Shown here in pieces: positions 25,481-31,765 of a stretch of 37,944 bases of DNA. Below the pieces are notes generated by a model that had not been told where the DNA came from, did not search any database, and was given only the letters and a program-made list of their open reading frames with translations. This DNA comes from Oscillospiraceae bacterium (GTDB lineage: Bacteria > Bacillota > Clostridia > Oscillospirales > Ruminococcaceae), in contig JAQXIW010000008.1 in the NCBI GenBank assembly GCA_029007985.1, positions 1-37,944 of the forward strand, read 5' to 3'. The first letter of the stretch is position 1; each line of letters begins with the position of its first letter. The translations under genes and the position numbers were made by a program.

Positions 25481-25977
25481 GGTACACACCGATGGAAATT
25501 AAAACTTGATTATTCTATGGTGTAAGACAAGTTATCAAGACTAAAGACGAAAGGGTTACTCCGATGAACTAATCTAATCTCATTTGAATATTTGATCAGT
25601 CATCTGATTTCATATAAAGATTTTAACGAAAGTAAAGGTATACTCCAAAGAACAGTTTAACTTGATTTCAAAACTATACTAAGAAAGAGGTACACTCCAA
25701 CAATTTACTTAACTTGAATCTTAAAACGATATTATGAAAGAGGTACACTCCAAAATACAGTTTAATTTAACTCGGTAAAAACAATCTAACAAAGGTAGGT
25801 ACACTCCAAAAGGCTGTATAATCTAATCTCAAAGAATTTTATGTAAAGGCTAAGGTATACTCCAAAGAACAGTATAATGTGAACTCTAACAATGTAATCT
25901 AAATGAGGACGGTACATTCCGGTGTAAAATGTAGCTTTTAACTGATCATTCTAAGAAAAGTAGGTATAAACCAATGG
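25481..25977 (+). repeat. Nine-copy degenerate GGTAYACTCC repeat array
   Basis: Core starts are 25481 (GGTACACACC), 25554 (GGTTACTCC), 25637 (GGTATACTCC), 25689, 25742 and 25798 (GGTACACTCC), 25854 (GGTATACTCC), 25911 (GGTACATTCC) and 25963 (GGTATAAACC). Spacings are 73, 83, 52, 53, 56, 56, 57 and 52 bp. The five central copies share GGTAYACTCCAA exactly. A second conserved box follows about 17 bp later (for example CAGTTTAACTTGATTTC at 25654). The end copies diverge most, as in an array that expanded from the middle. The segments between cores are themselves related, so these are not spacers. Confidence 0.85.
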
Positions 25978-25995
25978 ACACAGAAGTAATATCAT

Positions 25996-26037
25996 AATTC
26001 ACCCCGGTGTAAAGAAATCGGGGTGAATTTTTATTTT
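25996..26037 (+). terminator. Terminator of tandem-repeat RNA
   Basis: AATTCACCCCG (25996-26006) pairs perfectly with CGGGGTGAATT (26019-26029), followed by T5-A-T4. The loop side begins GGTGTAAA, repeating ten bases (CCGGTGTAAA) also found at 25919-25928. Confidence 0.9.
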
Positions 26038-26065
26038 GCTGTCTCATCGAAAACTTACCGACCGT

Positions 26066-26091
26066 AAAAACGGCAGGCTCTCGCCTGCCGT
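26066..26091 (-). terminator. Carboxylesterase gene terminator
   Basis: ACGGCAGGC (26070-26078), loop TCTC and GCCTGCCGT (26083-26091) are followed by T5 on the minus strand, 12 bp past the esterase stop. It also insulates the repeat RNA from the esterase. Confidence 0.88.
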
Positions 26092-26103
26092 ATTTTATAT
26101 TCA

Positions 26104-27639
26104 TCAATGCTGTACTTTGTCCATATCAACCGTTTGATTTGCCATTATTTCGCGGAGCTTTGCTATAAGCTTGTGGTCCGGGTTTATGTCACAGCGACAG
26201 TCGTTGCCGAGGAACATAACATATTCCTTTCCGTCTTCACATGCCGGCCATATAGGCAACTGTTCAACATTAGGGTTGCCTGTCTCGGCAAAGGATATGA
26301 GAGCCCAGAACATTTTATCTTCAAGCTCGGATACGCCGTCTTTTATGCACACCGGTACATACTCGGTATTGCCGAACCAATAAGGTATATCCGAGCAATG
26401 CCACGGCACGCATTTTCCGTCTATATCAAAATCTTCATTAAATATATAGGAATATGTGCAGTTGTTGAGTTTGCTCCTCTCTCTGACATAGTTTATGTCT
26501 CCCGGGCGGAACATTGTGTCAATGTAGAGCAAATCGGCCGGATTTCTCTCAGGGTAAGCCCGTTTGAACAGCTCTATCAGCTCGTTTGCGTCATCCCCGA
26601 ATTGTTCCTTAACGATCCGCACACCCTCATTGTAAGTTATCGCTTCCCTGTCGAATGCCGGCGCCGCAAATCCCGTAAACTCACCGAAGACAGAGCCGAC
26701 GAGTACCGGTATATGAGCCGTCTCTTTTCTGAAACCGACTTTTTGAGGATTACCCAGATAGTGTTTGTTCGGGTACAAAGCCGAGCCTCCGTATCTGCCG
26801 TTTGCCTGATATTCGGCGCGGAGCTTGACATATTCTTTTGCCAAAAGCGAATAATCTACTTTTGCAAGTTCATCTACCGTTTCACATCTGAGAGCTTTCA
26901 TCAAATCCAGAGCAAACTCTTCTCCGCTTTCCTCCGCATCGCAAAGCAAATCGTCGACCACACCCGACATATTAACGACTCTGTGGAAGAGACCGTCGGC
27001 CTCCGGATATTGTAACAGCGCCGTTGTTTTAACTCCGCCGCCCGATTGGCCCATAATCGTCACATTGTCCGGGTCGCCGCCGAAACTCTCAATATTGTCG
27101 TGTACCCATTTGAGCGATGCGACCGTGTCGGCTGTACCGATGTTGCCGGAATTTTCATACTCTTCGCCGAACGCCGACAAATCAAGATAACCTAAGACAT
27201 TGAGTCTGTGATTGACTGACACAACGACTACCTCGCCGAATTTTGCCAAATTCTCGCCCTCGTAGGCAATTTGTTCTATTGAAGAGCCGGCTTCGAGCCC
27301 GCCGCCGTGAAACCAGACAAGCACCGGTCTTTTCGAATCATCCGGGGCCGGCGTCCAAACATTCAAGTTCATACAGTCTTCGCTCATCGGCCAATAGCGG
27401 TGCGGTACTTTGAGTTCTCCGTTCGGCTTCGGGTTTTCCAAAAGCGGACAGACATAGCCGTAATTTGTGGCGTCAAAGACATCTTCCCACGGATCTATCT
27501 CCTCAGGCTGACGGAATCTTTCCGCCTTTGCGTACGGTATGCCTTTAAACATATAAACACCGTCAAAATAATATCCTTTTACAAGGCCTTTTGAGGTTTT
27601 TACAACGGTTTCTTTCTCATTTGTAACAAAATCTTTCAT
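26104..27639 (-). CDS. Type-B carboxylesterase family protein
   Basis: Alpha/beta-fold carboxylesterase of 511 aa from the ATG at 27639, which has GGAGGT 5 nt upstream; an upstream in-frame ATG at 27702 would include the -10 box. Landmarks are the early VKTSKGLVKGYYFDGVYMFK and FKGIPYAKAERF blocks, EDCMNLNVW, the oxyanion loop WFHGGGLEAGSS, and the nucleophile elbow MGQSGGGVKTT, where the common GESAG is GQSGG. The later HCSDIPYWFGN block carries the catalytic histidine. There is no signal peptide, so it acts in the cytosol on small esters. Substrate unknown. It is a single-gene unit. Confidence 0.92.
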   Translation of the reverse strand: MKDFVTNEKETVVKTSKGLVKGYYFDGVYMFKGIPYAKAERFRQPEEIDPWEDVFDATNYGYVCPLLENPKPNGELKVPHRYWPMSEDCMNLNVWTPAPDDSKRPVLVWFHGGGLEAGSSIEQIAYEGENLAKFGEVVVVSVNHRLNVLGYLDLSAFGEEYENSGNIGTADTVASLKWVHDNIESFGGDPDNVTIMGQSGGGVKTTALLQYPEADGLFHRVVNMSGVVDDLLCDAEESGEEFALDLMKALRCETVDELAKVDYSLLAKEYVKLRAEYQANGRYGGSALYPNKHYLGNPQKVGFRKETAHIPVLVGSVFGEFTGFAAPAFDREAITYNEGVRIVKEQFGDDANELIELFKRAYPERNPADLLYIDTMFRPGDINYVRERSKLNNCTYSYIFNEDFDIDGKCVPWHCSDIPYWFGNTEYVPVCIKDGVSELEDKMFWALISFAETGNPNVEQLPIWPACEDGKEYVMFLGNDCRCDINPDHKLIAKLREIMANQTVDMDKVQH

Positions 27640-27666
27640 AATTACCTCCGTTTGGTTTATATATAA

Positions 27667-27672
27667 ATTATA
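27667..27672 (-). promoter_or_regulatory. Esterase gene -10 box
   Basis: TATAAT on the minus strand (27672-27667), 28 bp before the chosen start. No good -35 is seen at 17 bp. Confidence 0.4.
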
Positions 27673-27730
27673 CAATTTGCCGCTCATTTGGTATATATTC
27701 ATAATGACGAATAATAGCAGATATTTTCGT

Positions 27731-27767
27731 TGAATAATAAAACAGACTGCCGTAAGGCAATCTGTTT
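27731..27767 (-). terminator. nifSU operon terminator
   Basis: AAACAGACTGCC (27740-27751), loop GTAA and GGCAATCTGTTT (27756-27767) form a long stem with one C-A mismatch. A T-rich tract follows on the minus strand. It lies about 35 bp past the nifU stop. Confidence 0.75.
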
Positions 27768-27802
27768 CGGAGGAATTTTTATATAAGGCAATTATGACTT
27801 AA

Positions 27803-28234
27803 TCAGTCATTTTCGTGAACATCTTTCATTACATGACCCACAATAGGCTCCGGGTCTATACCCTGTCTTGTGTAGTAGTCGCTGAGCGCGGCTCTGACCG
27901 CCTGTTCCGCCAATATAGAGCAATGAACTTTAACCGGCGGCAATCCGCCCAAGGCTTCCGCAACCGCTTTATTTGTCAGAGCAAGAGCCTCGTCAACGGT
28001 TTTGTTTTTTATCATTTCCGTCGCCATGCTCGATGTGGCAATCGCCGCACCGCAGCCGAAGGTCTTGAACTTGGCGTCGGTAATCTTGTTGTCGTCTATA
28101 CGCAGATACATTCTCATAATATCGCCGCAGGTGGCGTTGCCTACCTCGCCGATGCCGTTTGCGTTCTCTATTTTGCCCACATTTCTCGGGTTGAGAAAAT
28201 GTTCCATAACCAGCGGGCTGTATACTTCTTTCAT
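27803..28234 (-). CDS. nifU: NifU/IscU-type Fe-S cluster scaffold protein
   Basis: Scaffold of 143 aa on which [2Fe-2S] and [4Fe-4S] clusters are assembled from sulfide delivered by the cysteine desulfurase and then passed to apoproteins. The three cluster cysteines and the conserved aspartate are intact: Cys36 and Asp38 in ATCGD, Cys61 in FGCGAAIATSS, and Cys105 in VHCSILAE. The length fits the IscU-type single domain, without the C-terminal thioredoxin-like Nfu part of full nitrogenase NifU. It starts 10 bp after the nifS stop, so the two are an operon. The chaperone LPPVK contact motif is present as GLPPVKVHC. Confidence 0.95.
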   Translation of the reverse strand: MKEVYSPLVMEHFLNPRNVGKIENANGIGEVGNATCGDIMRMYLRIDDNKITDAKFKTFGCGAAIATSSMATEMIKNKTVDEALALTNKAVAEALGGLPPVKVHCSILAEQAVRAALSDYYTRQGIDPEPIVGHVMKDVHEND

Positions 28235-28244
28235 ACTATATACC

Positions 28245-29420
28245 TCAATTGTCTTTTATTTTATCCCAAACAGGAGACATCGCTCTCAATGTGTTGACCG
28301 TCTTTATGATGACATCTCCCACATATTCAGCGTCTTCCTTTGTGTTGTCGTCGCCGAAGGATACTCTCAGCGAGCCGTGAGCGATTTCCACCGGGACGCC
28401 TATCGCCAACAGCACATGGCTCGGCTCAAGAGAATCCGATGAACAGGCAGATCCCGTTGCGGCACAAATACCGTTTGCGTCAAGTCTCATTACAAGACCC
28501 TCGCCCTCGATGCCCTCAAAGCAAAAGCTTGCATTTCCCGGCAATCTCTTTTCAGGGTCGCCGTTGAGTCGGGACTTAGGCAATATCAGCACTTTGTCAA
28601 TCAAAATTTTTCTCAGCTCGGAAAGGTGTTTTGACCTTTCGTCCATTGTCGAAACGGCTATTTCTATTGCTTTGCCTATTCCTACAATGCCCGGTACATT
28701 TTCAGTACCGGCTCTCTTGCCGTTTTCCTGTGAGCCGCCGTTGATAAGGCTAACCGGGTTTACGCCTTTTTTTATATACAAAACTCCTATGCCTTTCGGG
28801 GCGTGGAATTTCTGGCCTGAAATAGACAGTAAATCTATGTTGTCCTTTTTTACATCTACCGGGATTGTGCCCACGGCCTGAACGGCGTCGGTATGGAATA
28901 CTACACCATGTTTTTTACATATTTGCCCAATTTCACTTATAGGCTCAATTGTTCCGATTTCGCTGTTTGCGAACATTATCGAAACAAGGGCGGTGTCCGG
29001 GCGAATGGCTTTTTCCACATCTGACGGGTTTACAAATCCGTACTCGTCGACATCGAGATATGTCACCTCAAAGCCCTCTTTTTCCAAGACCTTGAGCGAC
29101 CGCAAAATACCCTTGTGCTCGATTTTTGATGTGATAATGTGCTTTTTGCCCTTTGGCCCAAGTCGCATAGCCATACCTCTGATAGCCCAGTTGTCACTTT
29201 CCGTGCCGCCGGCTGTGAAGTATATTTCGCTCGGCTCGGCATTTATCGCCTTTGCAACCTGCTCTCTCGCCCTGTCAACCGCCAGCTTTGTCTGTCTGCC
29301 CAAAGAATAGAGCGTAGAGGCGTTGCCGTAATATTCGGTGAAGTACGGCAGCATCTCATTTAACACCTCTTTTGAGACAGGCGTTGTTGCGGCGTTGTCC
29401 ACATATATTGTCTTTTGCAT
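28245..29420 (-). CDS. nifS: Cysteine desulfurase (NifS/IscS type)
   Basis: PLP enzyme of 391 aa that converts cysteine to alanine and a protein-bound persulfide for Fe-S cluster assembly. Landmarks are YVDNAATTPVSKEVL at the N-terminus, HTDAVQAVG before the PLP lysine Lys204 (SGQKFHAPKG), and the mobile active-site loop with Cys326 in ATGSACSSDS. This is the class I (IscS/NifS) loop, not the SufS type. It is followed by nifU at 10 bp. An AAGGAGAT ribosome site precedes the ATG. The upstream region carries two palindromes around the start of transcription (listed separately), so regulation by an IscR-like or other dimeric repressor is plausible, but no iscR gene is in the window. Confidence 0.95.
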   Translation of the reverse strand: MQKTIYVDNAATTPVSKEVLNEMLPYFTEYYGNASTLYSLGRQTKLAVDRAREQVAKAINAEPSEIYFTAGGTESDNWAIRGMAMRLGPKGKKHIITSKIEHKGILRSLKVLEKEGFEVTYLDVDEYGFVNPSDVEKAIRPDTALVSIMFANSEIGTIEPISEIGQICKKHGVVFHTDAVQAVGTIPVDVKKDNIDLLSISGQKFHAPKGIGVLYIKKGVNPVSLINGGSQENGKRAGTENVPGIVGIGKAIEIAVSTMDERSKHLSELRKILIDKVLILPKSRLNGDPEKRLPGNASFCFEGIEGEGLVMRLDANGICAATGSACSSDSLEPSHVLLAIGVPVEIAHGSLRVSFGDDNTKEDAEYVGDVIIKTVNTLRAMSPVWDKIKDN

Positions 29421-29435
29421 TGTTATCTCCTTAAT

Positions 29436-29456
29436 AACATAGTAATTTACTATGTT
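29436..29456. promoter_or_regulatory. AACATAGTAA palindrome in nifS leader
   Basis: Perfect 10-bp arms (29436-29445 and 29447-29456) around one T, 16 bp upstream of the nifS start. The half-site AACATAGTAA recurs at 29529-29538 and CTATGTT at 29566-29572, between the divergent nifS and dipeptidase genes. Operator-like; no regulator is identified. Confidence 0.5.
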
Positions 29457-29474
29457 TATATTTTAAAAATAATA

Positions 29475-29489
29475 GTCATTTCAAATGAC
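29475..29489. promoter_or_regulatory. GTCATTT palindrome at nifS start site
   Basis: GTCATTT-C-AAATGAC, a perfect 15-bp dyad, lies immediately downstream of the candidate nifS -10 box (29501-29496), hence over the expected start of transcription. Confidence 0.45.
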
Positions 29490-29495
29490 AATTTG

Positions 29496-29524
29496 ATTAT
29501 AGCACGACAACCGATAAAAGTAAA
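29496..29524 (-). promoter_or_regulatory. nifSU promoter
   Basis: On the minus strand, TTTACT and TATAAT (29501-29496) are 17 bp apart. It predicts a leader of about 70 nt carrying both palindromes. Confidence 0.5.
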
Positions 29525-29570
29525 TAGAAACATAGTAAAATTATATGTTATTTTTGAGAAATTTTCTATG

Positions 29571-29600
29571 TTGTATATGCTTTGTGTGTTATGGTATAAT
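29571..29600 (+). promoter_or_regulatory. M19 dipeptidase gene promoter
   Basis: TTGTAT (29571-29576) and TATAAT (29595-29600) are 18 bp apart, with TGG before the -10. AAGGAG follows 20 bp later. Confidence 0.6.
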
Positions 29601-29631
29601 GTATATAATAATCACCGCAAAGGAGAAAAAT

Positions 29632-30603
29632 ATGAAATATTTTGATATGCATTGCGATACAGTCGGTTTGTGCGCCAAAAGCGGCGGCGATTTGTATCAC
29701 ATTGATGGCTCAATGGTGGATTTTGAAAAAATGGCGAAAGGCGACGCCCTCGCTCAGTGCTTCGCCGTTTTTCTGCCGCCTCCAATGATGTGGGAAAAGA
29801 CAGGTGTTAAAAAAATCGAGGACGAAGACTACATAGCAATTTGCCGCAAAATAATCCTTGACAGCGTTTTGGCGCACAGCGACATTATTGCAATGGCTTA
29901 CAGCGGCCGGGACATTGAAAACAACGCAAAAAACGGTAAAATGAGCGCCGTTTTGACAATGGAAGACGGCAGAGCAGTACAAGGCAAATTGGAAAACCTG
30001 AAAAGATTTTACGACGACGGTTTCAGGGCGCTTTCTCTCACTTGGAATTTTGTAAACTGTTTCGGCTCGCCTAACTCGGCAAATCCTCAAATCATGAACG
30101 CCGGTCTGTCGGATTTCGGCAAAGAGGCGGTTGAATACATGCAGCAGCTCGGCATGCTTGTGGACGTTTCACACCTGTCGGAAGGCGGATTTTGGGATGT
30201 GGCTGAAATTTGCAAAAAGCCATTTATAGCCACTCATTCAAACGCCAGGGCACTTTCCCCTCATCAGAGAAATCTCTCCGACGAGCAAATCAAGGCTCTT
30301 GCCAATGTCGGCGGTGTAACCGGTCTTAATTTCTGCCCGCAGTTTTTGAATGAGGATATCACCTGTGATGTTGAAACAAAGGAACTCATAGTCAAGCACG
30401 CAAAGCACATTGTAAATGTGGGCGGCATAGATGTATGCGGCTTGGGCTCGGATTTTGACGGCATCACGGGAAAATTGGAAATAGGCACTTCACGGGATAT
30501 GCCTATACTTGCTCACGAGTTTTCAAAAGCCGGTTTCACCGATGATGAAATAGAAAAGATTTTCTACAAAAATGTTTTGAGAGTCTTTAAGGAAGCTCTG
30601 TAA
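29632..30603 (+). CDS. Membrane-dipeptidase family (M19) dipeptidase
   Basis: Zinc dipeptidase of 323 aa related to renal dipeptidase, cleaving dipeptides including those with D-residues. Motifs: MHCDT with His7 and Asp9 as metal ligands, the bridging-glutamate region AVLTMEDGRAVQG, LVDVSHLSEGGFWDV, ATHSNARALSPHQRNLSDEQ, and GLGSDFDGI near the C-terminus. The start is the ATG at 29632 because AAGGAG lies 7 nt upstream and the promoter -10 is inside any longer frame. There is no signal peptide, as in bacterial cytosolic members. It diverges from nifS, sharing an intergenic region with repeated CTATGTT half-sites, and ends at an intrinsic terminator. Confidence 0.93.
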   Translation: MKYFDMHCDTVGLCAKSGGDLYHIDGSMVDFEKMAKGDALAQCFAVFLPPPMMWEKTGVKKIEDEDYIAICRKIILDSVLAHSDIIAMAYSGRDIENNAKNGKMSAVLTMEDGRAVQGKLENLKRFYDDGFRALSLTWNFVNCFGSPNSANPQIMNAGLSDFGKEAVEYMQQLGMLVDVSHLSEGGFWDVAEICKKPFIATHSNARALSPHQRNLSDEQIKALANVGGVTGLNFCPQFLNEDITCDVETKELIVKHAKHIVNVGGIDVCGLGSDFDGITGKLEIGTSRDMPILAHEFSKAGFTDDEIEKIFYKNVLRVFKEAL

Positions 30604-30656
30604 AACGAAATTTATAGAATTTGCAAACAATCTTGTAAACAGCGACAAATAGAAAT

Positions 30657-30695
30657 ATCAAGGCCGTATGCTTTTGACATACAGCCTTGATTTTT
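30657..30695 (+). terminator. M19 dipeptidase terminator
   Basis: ATCAAGGCCGTATG (30657-30670) and CATACAGCCTTGAT (30678-30691) pair with one C-A mismatch and are followed by T5 on the plus strand. The convergent amidohydrolase gene ends just beyond and may use the same stem. Confidence 0.8.
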
Positions 30696-30697
30696 AA

Positions 30698-31648
30698 TTA
30701 CTTAATATTAAACAGCTTTGCCGCGTTTGAATAAAGAATTTTCTCTTTTATATCGTCACTGAAAGGCAATTCTTCCATCTGATTTATCAAATTTTTCAAA
30801 GTCAAACCCTGGCTGTTCCAGTCGGATGAAAATACAAATCTGTCTTGGATTCTCGGTATCCAATAGCGATAAGGTTCATAGCCTCTGCCGTCGTCCATCA
30901 TGTATTTCGGCTGATGAGTTTCCATATTCAAAATTACATTTTTATGTCTCAAAGCGAGACCGATAAATTCATTTACCCAAGGCCAGCCGGATACGGAGGC
31001 GATTATTTGCAGTTCAGGAAAATCCCTTGCCACTTCGTCAATGTACTTCGGGTGGCCGACATCCATCGGAACAGCCCGTGACAGATTCATCGAGGAGTAA
31101 ATAAAGACAGGTATACCCAATTCACACCGCTTTGCATACAGCGGATAGTTATGCTTATCGTTTGCCGGCAAATGAGTGCGGAATGCCGTGATATACAATG
31201 CTGTCAAGCCTAATTCCTTTACGCCTCTCTCAACTTCTCTAACTGCTTTCATGCCGTCCATCGGGTCAACGAATATAAAGCCGCCGAGTCTGTCCGGGTA
31301 TTTTCTGACAATTTCGGCTGTCTTATCGTTGTCATGAGAATTGTGACAGGTCATACCCCATCTTACGCCGAGGGCATCCATCTCTTTGACAAAATCGTCC
31401 AAAGTCGGCGCATTGGCGTTTGCTGCTGCGGTGACCTTTTCGATGAACGCCTCTCTGCCCTCGTTTTCAAGCAAAGCGTCCAATTCCGCAAAAGTCATGC
31501 CCAGTTTTTTCTCGATACCGCCGTTAAAAGACTGACGGTAGCCCGCCCAAGCCGTTTTGTGCTCCGGCAGACAGAAATGACAAGCAGTGCGCACCAAATC
31601 TTCGGCAAAGTCAGGCATATCCAGACACAAATCGATTACTTTTCTCAT
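30698..31648 (-). CDS. Amidohydrolase-family (PF04909-like) protein
   Basis: Predicted metal-dependent TIM-barrel hydrolase of 316 aa. Late-strand motifs (GGFIFVDPMDGM, FVFSSDWNSQGLTLKNLIN, YSNAAKLF) match amidohydrolase-2 proteins, the last ones like the FGSDxP...NAxxLF ending. The usual N-terminal HxH pair is replaced by DLCLD, and strand-4 histidines are not obvious, although SHDN and GHPKYIDEVA occur. Metal binding may therefore be altered or lost, as in some non-catalytic or cofactor-free members. Substrate unknown. AAGGTGA lies 7 nt before the ATG. It is divergent from the S9 peptidase gene, with overlapping promoters. Confidence 0.8.
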   Translation of the reverse strand: MRKVIDLCLDMPDFAEDLVRTACHFCLPEHKTAWAGYRQSFNGGIEKKLGMTFAELDALLENEGREAFIEKVTAAANANAPTLDDFVKEMDALGVRWGMTCHNSHDNDKTAEIVRKYPDRLGGFIFVDPMDGMKAVREVERGVKELGLTALYITAFRTHLPANDKHNYPLYAKRCELGIPVFIYSSMNLSRAVPMDVGHPKYIDEVARDFPELQIIASVSGWPWVNEFIGLALRHKNVILNMETHQPKYMMDDGRGYEPYRYWIPRIQDRFVFSSDWNSQGLTLKNLINQMEELPFSDDIKEKILYSNAAKLFNIK

Positions 31649-31681
31649 AATTATTCACCTTTCGATTATATTTATAGATTT

Positions 31682-31710
31682 ATTCTATTACAATACATTT
31701 CTATTGTCAA
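31682..31710 (-). promoter_or_regulatory. Amidohydrolase gene promoter
   Basis: On the minus strand, TTGACA (31710-31705) and TAGAAT (31687-31682) are 17 bp apart. Its -35 shares five bases with the -35 of the divergent S9 promoter. Confidence 0.6.
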
Positions 31711-31732
31711 TTCTTTATCGTTATTATATAAT
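31704..31732 (+). promoter_or_regulatory. S9 peptidase gene promoter
   Basis: TTGTCA (31704-31709) and TATAAT (31727-31732) are 17 bp apart, back-to-back with the divergent promoter. Confidence 0.65.
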
Positions 31733-31765
31733 TAAATTAAATTAAAACAAGAAAGGGCAGAAAAT

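Larger units (their letters stand above)
25452..26037 (+). ncRNA. Tandem-repeat non-coding RNA, unknown class
   Basis: About 585 nt between a consensus promoter and a strong terminator. All frames are broken by many stops, and repeat spacings of 52, 53, 56, 56, 57 and 52 bp are not multiples of three, which argues against one repetitive protein. Nine degenerate units occur. Each starts with GGTAYACTCC, then an A-rich link, a CAGTTTAACTTGATTTC-like box, and an A-rich end resembling CTAANGAAAG. The first and last cores (GGTACACACC, GGTATAAACC) can close GGU/ACC mini-hairpins. The RNA is otherwise AU-rich with little stable pairing, unlike folded large ncRNAs such as OLE, GOLLD or ROOL, none of which I recognise here. 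No protein gene is attached. Possible roles include a multivalent protein- or RNA-binding sponge. This is inference from layout. Confidence 0.68.

Noticed and set aside
25481..25977. CRISPR array
   Set aside because: Conserved cores are only about 12 bp, spacing is irregular, the between-core segments resemble each other, and no cas gene is near.
25481..25977. Anti-Shine-Dalgarno or CsrA sponge
   Set aside because: GAGGT precedes the core in only three units, and GGA-in-loop CsrA motifs are not repeated.
25452..26037. Known large ncRNA (OLE, GOLLD, ROOL, raiA) or 6S RNA
   Set aside because: The segment lacks the extensive stable pairing of those RNAs and is dominated by short direct repeats; a covariance-model scan would be the decisive test.
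25452..26037. Retron or reverse-transcriptase-associated RNA
   Set aside because: No reverse transcriptase or effector gene flanks it; neighbours are two unrelated hydrolases.
26107..27015. 302-codon plus-strand frame antisense to the esterase
   Set aside because: It is a shadow of a well-supported esterase with intact motifs, has no ribosome site and crosses the esterase terminator region.
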